From NCBI GenBank assembly GCA_029817715.1, contig JARUPY010000149.1, positions 1,116,001 through 1,180,000 on the forward strand: a DNA stretch of 64,000 nucleotides, given 5' to 3'. The notes under the pieces are model-generated. The model saw nothing but the letters and a program-made list of their open reading frames with translations, made no database searches and was not told where the DNA came from. This document shows, piece by piece, positions 56,708 to 64,000 of the stretch (position 1 is the first letter of the stretch; the number at the start of each line of letters is the position of its first letter). The DNA is from Melastoma dodecandrum (lineage: Eukaryota > Streptophyta > Magnoliopsida > Myrtales > Melastomataceae). The position numbers and the translations under genes are program-made.

Positions 56708-59700
56708 ATGTCGTGAGAAGGAAAGCCTACCGGCAATCCCTCCGGGGCTCCTCAGAGAATGGAGCTCGATAATGAGTCTAGAATGACTCCTTATGGTATT
56801 AGCAAGAGTATAAACGAATTGTTAACTCAGCTGACTAGGCCGGGAGGTCTTGATAATCAAGAGAGCCGACACCTTGCTGAGGAAGTTGGTTCGATTGTCA
56901 ACAAGATGCTAGATTCATTGGATCGTGAGAGAAGTTTAAAAAGGCCTGAGACAGAGGCGACTTCTGGACTGGCAAGTACAACAGAAAAACCAGTCGAAAA
57001 ATTGAATCTGGGAGGAACGAATTCTAACCAGGGTCAAGGCAAAAGCGTTGAAGAGATGTACAAAGAGTATGTGGCTCCGTATATCTTGGATTCGCAAAAG
57101 CGAAAGGCCAACATGAGCTCTCAGAGTGGAGAGTTGGCGAAAGACCTGAGGAATCCTTAGGTCTGACAGATGACACCCCTGTTCATTTGGACAATAGAAC
57201 GTTCAATGAACTTGTCGTTGCGAAGAGGGAGATTTACAAGCCGGACTATCCTCATAGAACTAAACTTGAGTTCATTCCGAGGGACAACGTCCTTAAGCCC
57301 ATAATCACCCCTGGTGCTTTTTTGGACATAGATTGTGAAAAGCACGTATCCGAAAAGGTAGATGAGTGGATATCACTTATTCGGATGACTGCATCGGCTG
57401 GGATACTAGCCCCCGAGTCAGTCTACGAATTGTGTGTGGCAGCCCTCATGGGGACGGCGCATAAATACTGGAAAACCTTGGTGACACACACAGACATCAA
57501 GGAAAAAATAGACCAGGTGCTGACTGTGGACGGTGTGTTAGCAATCATAGCTGACGCACTTAAGCGAGAGTTTTGCGGTTTTTCATTGTCCACTGAAACA
57601 GTGGAGAAAGAGCAGTCAATGACAGCTCTGGTTAAACTGCAAATATGTGATATGTGTCTGTTTGACAACTACGTATGTGAATTCCGGAAATATTATTACA
57701 TTCTGGATGTAGTGTCGCAACAGTTCATATTGGGAACCTTTTTTGCCAAACTCCCCGAACCATGGCTGGAGGTTGCGCAAAAGGCCTACGAGTTACTTCT
57801 AGTCGAGGATAAAATTGTTCCTGGATTAGGAGGTAAAATTCAGGCGGTAAAGTACGCGATGAGAAAGGCGTGAAAGAGGCAGCTAAGAAGCTACCCTACC
57901 TGAACAAGAGCTGTTGTTCTCAGATAGAGTATGTGCCCGGAAGATATGGATGCGATTCTCGCAGTACTTCGGGTGACTCCTTGAAGAGAAGAAACTTTTC
58001 TCGTAAGAGGAAGTTTGTTGGGTACAGTAAAAAGAAAATCTGGCCCAAGAGAGATCTCCAACGTAAGCAGAAAGGAGGTCCTGCTTACAAGCCTAGGAGG
58101 CTGGTAAGGAAAAGGGATATCCTGAAAGATAAGGATAGGATCGATGCCTTTAAGCGAAAGCATGGCAGAGAGCCTAAATGTCCTAAAGGGAAACCTTTGA
58201 GCGGTTGCAATTGCTGCTGGTTTTGTGGTTCAAAAGACCATAAAGCGGATACTTGTCCAAAGAAGAATCAGAGGAGAGAAAGACTTCGGATGGTTTTTCT
58301 TGACGACAGGAGTCAGGAAGAGGAAGTTCTTGCTTACGAGCCTATCGACGAGCAAGACATTTCCGACTTAGACTCGGAAGTAGATTCTATCTAATTATGA
58401 TACAGACTCAGATGATGATTCTGATCTCTGGACCGAACATCTGTTCATGATGCGAGCAGAGCGGGAAGGAGATGGTGATGAGTTGGTTCCTTTGGAAACA
58501 ACTAATCGGATACTGGAGGAAACCCACCAGTACGAAGATCCATCCCAGTCAATTCTGGAATGGAGGTTGCCTAATGTGAATGTGAGAGAAGTCTACAATG
58601 TATCGAGATTTAGTTTTCGATCGACTATAGATATCTCGCAGTCTGAGGCGACGGCACAAGTCACGAGCACTGAGCTTGAGACTTTGGATATCCCACTCTT
58701 GAACGTACAACGCATAAAAGATATCATGCGTAACGCAAGAGGTGTATATAAATATATACACATTGGGTTGATCCCGATAGGATTAATCCCACTGTTTGAT
58801 TTACCAACGGATAGTCCTGTGGTAGTAGCTGTGATCGATAAACGGTGGCGAGAGTTTAAAGATAAGCTGATATCAGGTATACAGGCCAACCTTGCACATG
58901 GCCATGTATGGTTTCAAGTCCATCCAAATTTTATGATGGCCTTGGACGATCGTTGTTTGGGGAATTCATTGACTCTAAGAATCAAATCGATGAACATGGA
59001 TCGTATGAATCCCCAGGCCAAATTTTTGGCGTATCACACTAGGGTAATTTACTGATTGGCGAATACAACTAGTCCTGGTGTGAGGAACATCTCGAGGTTG
59101 ACCGAGTTGTTCGAAGAAGGTCATAACAACTACCAACAGTTCCATAGGCGTGAGGTGAATCCGTTGGAATTAACCTGGCCAAGAAGCTGGGTTATGACTG
59201 AACCTGGTAGTAGCTCTAGACCTATTAGTGCGGCTAATATCCGACAAAGAGGTAATGAGATTACTCTCATGTTGGGTGAACCGTCAAGGGTCACTGAGAG
59301 AGCTGATAGGCACTTGCCTATGATTAGTGAGAGAGCTGACAGGCATTTGCCTTTGAGGATACCAATCCTAAGAGAGCCACTCAATCGAGCGCCCTCTGAA
59401 GTCTCTTCAAGAGCTAGTGATGTTGGGGAGCATGTTATAGTCTCTCGACCGGAGGTTGCCAGTGCACCTCCGCTAGTGGAAGAGATGTCTCGTAGATCTG
59501 TTGATTCAAGAACCCCATCACAACACACAGGTAGAATCGTGGGTTATAGACAGGTATCATTACCAGTCTATGAGGATCCTGTAGATCAACCGAGAGAGGA
59601 GTCTATAAGAATGTTAAGAGTAACCAACCCCGGTAGCTCTTTATCTGAGATTCCTGAAGTTTGTGAGGTTATCGAGCAGATAGCTAAGCAGAGGTCTATT

Positions 59701-61919
59701 GCGGTAGACGATATCTGGAGGATGATAGAACCATCCCGAGAGGTTACCAGACACAAGAGTTTTAGTGTCAGGAAGGAAGAACTGAGCACATATGTGGCTC
59801 TAACTTTCAAGTTTCCTGGATATTATGAATACTCTCTGGATACCTTGATAGACACTAGGTGTAGCATAAGTTGTGCTAGACTCAATGCTTTACCAGATGA
59901 GTGGTGGTAACCACTGCTGAAATCCATCCACATGGTCAATGTTGACGGTATGGCAACAATTGTTGGCCGTAGGGTATTAAACATGCCGGTCTTTATTGGT
60001 GGACAGAAGTTCATAATTAAAGAGATCCTTGCACATCCTTTGCTGGAGGCTGATATCATACTAGGTAACGCCTTCCTTAAGGGACAAAGGGAAAATCTTC
60101 CCTTTGTGCAGGATGCAGACGACGTCACCATTGGTGGTGTTAAAATAAGTATTCTCGCAGAGCCTAAATTAAGGCTCAAATTTAGGTTTTGTCCGGTAAA
60201 ACGGACAGAGTACTGTGGTGATTCACCGTGCGAACGAGCTTTCAGAGTGCGCGCTCAGCGTGGTGAAACACGAATGAGCATGAATTGCCGGTTGGTAGAA
60301 AAGGAGCATGATTGGATGCAAACCTTATTTTCTCTAACGAGTACCAGTAGTTCTAGCTGGTATGACGACTTGTTTGTAAATGCAAAACAAGAAGTGTGTA
60401 TGGCTGTTAAGTTAACAAGGACGAAATGGGATAAGTTCCTTATAAAACTGGCCGATAACTTTAGTGAAGATCCACTGAAGTTATGGACTCGAAATGGCCT
60501 GAAGGCTAAATTAGAGTTGAAGGATCCCGGAACCATTATTCGAGCCCGAAACATTACGTATACGGCTGAGATGGTTGAGGAGTTTGATAACAAATTCCTG
60601 AATTGCTTGGAAAAGGCTTGATTTGGGACAGTTATAGTCCACATTCTAGTCCTGCCTTTATGGTAATTAACCATGCCGAGCAGGTGCGAGGAAAAGCACG
60701 AATGGTTATAGACTATCGTCAGCTTAACAAAGCTACAAAAGACGACGGCTATAAGATTCCAACTGCTGGTGATCTTATTGATAGGATCAGTCTGAGCCAA
60801 CCGAAATACTTTTCCAAATTTGACTTGAAAAGTGGATACTGGCAACTCAAGATGGAGAAAGAGTCGGTTCCTCTAACCGCCTTCAATGCTCCGCAAGGAA
60901 TGTTTGAATGGTTAGTTATGCCATTCGGCCTGAAGAATGCTCCAGGCGTGTTTCAGCGCAAAATGGATAATGCTTTCAAGCAGGTCCGTAAGTTTTGTGC
61001 GGTCTATATTGACGATGTGTTAGTCTACAGTCAGACTGAGGATGACCACATGAGACACCTTGATAAGGTGACTGATGTCTTCCGACAGGAGGGCATGATT
61101 CTATCTGAACGTAAGATAGAATGGTTTAAGGAATCGGTTAATTTCCTTGGCATGGAGATTGAGAAGGGTAAAATTAAACTTCAAAATCATATTGCCAAGA
61201 AAATTATTGAATTTCCTAACAGACTTGAGGATAGGAAACAAGTCCAAAGATTCTGTGGATTTGTGAACTATGCTAGGAAGTTTGTGAAAGATTTGTCCCG
61301 AGATCTAGGAAGGATTTCAAAGAAGACATCTTCTACGAATCCTTGGATATGGGAAGATGAGGATACTCAGTCGATTCAGAGGATTAAAGCTAAGGTGAAA
61401 ATTTTACCTCAACTTGCTTTACCTTCTGATAAAGATGAGTTAGTCCTGGAAGTTGATGCTTCTGATGAGTTTTGGGGAGTTGTTCTCAAAATTAGAGGAC
61501 GTAAACCAGAACCTGTATGCAAATACTGGTCAGGTAGTTTCAAGGGGTACGAGCTTCGATACCCGATACATGAAAAAGAAGTGTTAGCCTTGAAAAACGG
61601 AATAAAGGCTTTTTACATCTTTTTGGCACCTAAGAAATTCTTAATGCGCTCTGACTCGACCTATGTAAAAAGGTTTATGAGTCTGAACCTTAAGGAAGCT
61701 AGTCAAACTAGACCCTTAAGGTTGCAGGAATGGGTTAACTATTATAAATATGAGGTCGAATACATCTCTTTTGATCACAACATAATAGCTAACTCTCTCT
61801 CTAGAGAACTTGCAAACTCTTCTCTTTCTAAACACTCTGTAGATGGATCCTTCTGCGAAGAGAAAAGTGTGCTGGGCATGCAAAAAGGAGGGACACTCCA
61901 AGAAGGTATGTCCGAATAA
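56708..61919 (+). pseudogene. Polyprotein CP-MP-PR-RT-RH remnant (E4)
   Basis: All domains are present in order. Coat protein pieces are 56759-57160, 57187-57873 and 57870-58394 (knuckle CWFCGSKDHKADTC); movement protein pieces 58447-59055 and 59056-59910; protease to 60621 with the DTG changed to DTR (LIDTRCSISCA near 59850); RT and RNase H open in 60603-61919 with YIDDVLVYS and complete RNase H acidic residues. Breaks include a frameshift near 57150, a ~16-base loss near 57873, a deletion near 58393, stops at 59053 and 59908, and a one-base loss near 60590. Non-functional. Confidence 0.88.
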
Positions 61920-63510
61920 GGGGGATGGTGAGCATAGTGATGCTGGTTCCTCTGCTGGAACGAAAGCAACAGTTATGTGCTGGCAGTGTAAGCAACTGGG
62001 GCATCGTTCTTACGAATGTCCTAAGAAGCAAAAAACTGCGGACTCTCGTAAGGGAGTGGCTGAATCTAAGGATAAGGCAATAGCCGAGTCCAAAGAGGAA
62101 GCGAAACCAGATCTCCAGAAGGAGATGGCTAATCCCAAGGAGGCTGAGGCCAGATCCAAGGGAAAAGCGAAAGAATCCCAGAAGGGGATGGCTGGACCTA
62201 AAGGAAAGGTAACAACCGATCCTAAGGGTAAAGCGAAAGTTTCCCAGGAAAGGAAGGTCGATCTGAAGGAGAAGGGTAAAACTAACTCTAAAGGAGACAC
62301 GAAGAAAGATCTTCAGTTGAAGATGGCCGATCCTAAGGAGGGAAGCCCCAAAGGAAAGGAGAAAATGGCATATCTGAAGGATAAAGCAAAAGTTGAATCC
62401 CAGGAGAAAGTCAGAAAGAAGAGGAGAGCCAAGAGGCTTGGATCCTCTGGTCCTAAGAAGGACGAAAAGGTGGAAGGACCTTGGTGGTTTCCTTTAACCA
62501 CGGTGCAGTTCAACTACTGCCGGGAGTATCTTGCCAAAGAGCGTGGGATCTCGATCAACCAAGCTGTTAAGCTCTATAAGGCTCTACTGGAGAGTAAGAA
62601 GGAGCAGAAAAAGCAGGTTGAGGATGAATACGCTGAGGCAGAGACTCAGTTCAAAGCATTGATAGGTGAACCAATTCCGATGGTAGAACTCGGACCAAGG
62701 GTAGATCCCGAAGAAACGGTAGCAATGGAGTGCGATCTGATGTTCGATTTCGAAAAGGCAATGGAAATCATTGAAGGTAATCCTGAATTTAAGGAGGACC
62801 TTGAGGAAGCAATTCCTGTAGTTCCGTTCAAAGAGGCTGGTGAACCAGTTACGGTGGCAAAGGTCACGATGGATTTATCCATGAGGATCTGAAAGGATCC
62901 TGGTATTTTGATGAGGACTCATTTGAGGATGGATCCCTAAGTTGGGATGCGTCGGTTGTCTGTGGAGGACTCCTGGGTGGCATCAAACATGATGATAAAC
63001 GCCAGATTGAGTTTTCTGCAAAAAAGACAGTTGAGTACATCAAAGACCTGGAGTATAAGCTATCAATTATGGCTTCAGGTGAGAAGGAGTTGGCGAGGAT
63101 CGAAAGCGAAAGGCAACAGATCTTCTCTACAACTATGTCTATAATTCCATGGGATGTCAAGAATTATGAAGTCCCAAAGGTGGTAGTGGACATGAGTGAA
63201 TCTTTACTAGAAGAAAACACTGTACTGCAACCGTATCTACACTGGATATCGGGGAAGTGGCCGTCTCTGAGAATTCACTCAGATATGGTGGGAGTAACGG
63301 CACCTTACGTATACGCGGGATTTTGTGACATTCTGGAGATCGACAGATCAGAACCAGAGTGTATAGAAACGCTGCCTATATTGGTGAGGTATGTACTCGG
63401 ATGTCTTGGCTATGGACCTAAATACGCCACGGCATTGATTACTAGCACAATAAGGGAGGAGGAAGACCATCCGCAGTATGGGAATGTAATACTTCAAAAT
63501 CTGCAAATAT
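61843..63510 (+). pseudogene. ORF3 double zinc-knuckle protein, truncated (E4)
   Basis: MDPSAKRKVCWACKKEGHSKKVC then CWQCKQLGHRSYEC: both knuckles intact. The Lys-rich tract and the following region are open to 62892, then a frameshift; the conserved C-terminal domain is readable from 63069 until homology ends at 63510. Confidence 0.85.
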
Positions 63511-64000
63511 ACTGCCTACACCTGGACAAGGAAGAGGAGCAACGTGGAGGATACAGAAACTCCACCACGAGTTGAACTCTCGACTCAGTCCACACTTGGA
63601 ATCCACCAAATGAAAAATGAGGTTGAATGAGGATTCACTCACTTCAGGCAGAAGTCAATATCTTACAAAGTGTTTATAATTTGATAATAATAAGTTCTCT
63701 CAAATGCTTACAAGGGCTCCCATTATATAGGGATTACCTAAACAAGAACTTAAATGCAAGACAATGAATGTTAAATAATGCATGTATGGCCACATTCATG
63801 GACGAACCATAAATGACTTATTGAAAATGCAACAAATATGAATGCAAGATAGTGGAGGCGAGGGTGGCTAGACAATCAATGTACCTTTAATGCCTGTCTT
63901 CAATGTTCCTTCCTTCGACGACACCTTGTTTCGATAGTTAGTCGATGATGAGCAAGCTGACAGCTCTAGTCAATGATGAGCAAGCTGACAACTCTAGTCG
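63511..64000. repeat. Right flank; short tandem repeat at 63943-64000
   Basis: No gene. CCCATTATATAGGG near 63720 could be a TATA region of an LTR. At the very end a 28-bp unit (GATGAGCAAGCTGACA...CTCTAG) is repeated at least twice and runs out of the window. Confidence 0.45.

Larger units (their letters stand above)
56570..63510 (+). mobile_element. Pararetroviral element E4, 3' truncated
   Basis: Begins GGCTCATTTATCAAAAATATCCC, the family 5' end. Carries the polyprotein region (56708-61919) and ORF3 (61843 to 63510), where homology stops inside the C-terminal domain of ORF3. Its missing end appears to be the piece at 49950-50353; about 1.4 kb between them (end of ORF3, promoter region, start of the small ORF) is lost. 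More diverged from EA/EB, and with many small deletions. Confidence 0.9.

Overview
The window is nuclear DNA of a flowering plant. Its genes are DUF4220/DUF594 membrane-protein genes with GT-AG introns, and the rest is retrotransposon debris and endogenous pararetrovirus (Caulimoviridae-type) DNA. I cannot name the species. I saw no tRNA, rRNA, CRISPR or bacterial feature.

Layout. 1-8099: pararetroviral element E1, 5' end outside the window. 8100-34316: a tandem array of DUF4220/DUF594 genes, all on the + strand. Only the copy at 30719-32780 looks intact (two exons, 655 aa). The copy at 8717-10981 has one frameshift; the others are pseudogenes or fragments. One pseudogene is split by a 3.2-kb Ogre/Tat-type solo LTR (21276-24493, 5-bp target duplication). 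34326-39938 (EA, + strand) and 39986-48581 (EB, - strand): two pararetroviral elements in inverted orientation, 47 bp apart. 48582-49949: host array debris. 49950-50353: a detached 3' end of a pararetroviral element (- strand). 50354-63510: a segment that I infer is inverted; it holds a partial Ogre LTR with primer site, a DUF4220 fragment on the 'wrong' strand, a decayed Ty1/copia gag-pol, and element E4 (56570-63510). 63511-64000: flank.

The pararetroviral elements share one plan: a polyprotein frame in the order coat protein, movement protein, aspartic protease, reverse transcriptase, RNase H; an overlapping ORF3 with two CCHC knuckles; an intergenic region with a hairpin and two TATA boxes; a 102-aa coiled-coil ORF; and a tRNA-Met-type primer site.

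Main discovery. These elements do not have the random ends normally expected of endogenous pararetroviruses. Every end that is present stops at the same place, in an imperfect terminal inverted repeat of about 112 bp (5'-GGC...GCC-3') built on a 29-bp sub-repeat, and all three insertions that can be tested carry perfect 9-bp target-site duplications (TTAGTGATA, TAAATATTA, TTGTTATTT). This is the signature of a cut-and-paste DNA transposon, best fitting Mutator-like elements, wrapped around a whole pararetrovirus genome. The duplications are exchanged between EA and EB, which reveals an inversion of the piece between them. They are also split between 49941 and 56561, which reveals a second inversion of about 13 kb. 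EA and EB share an RNase H stop codon, so an already defective copy was multiplied.
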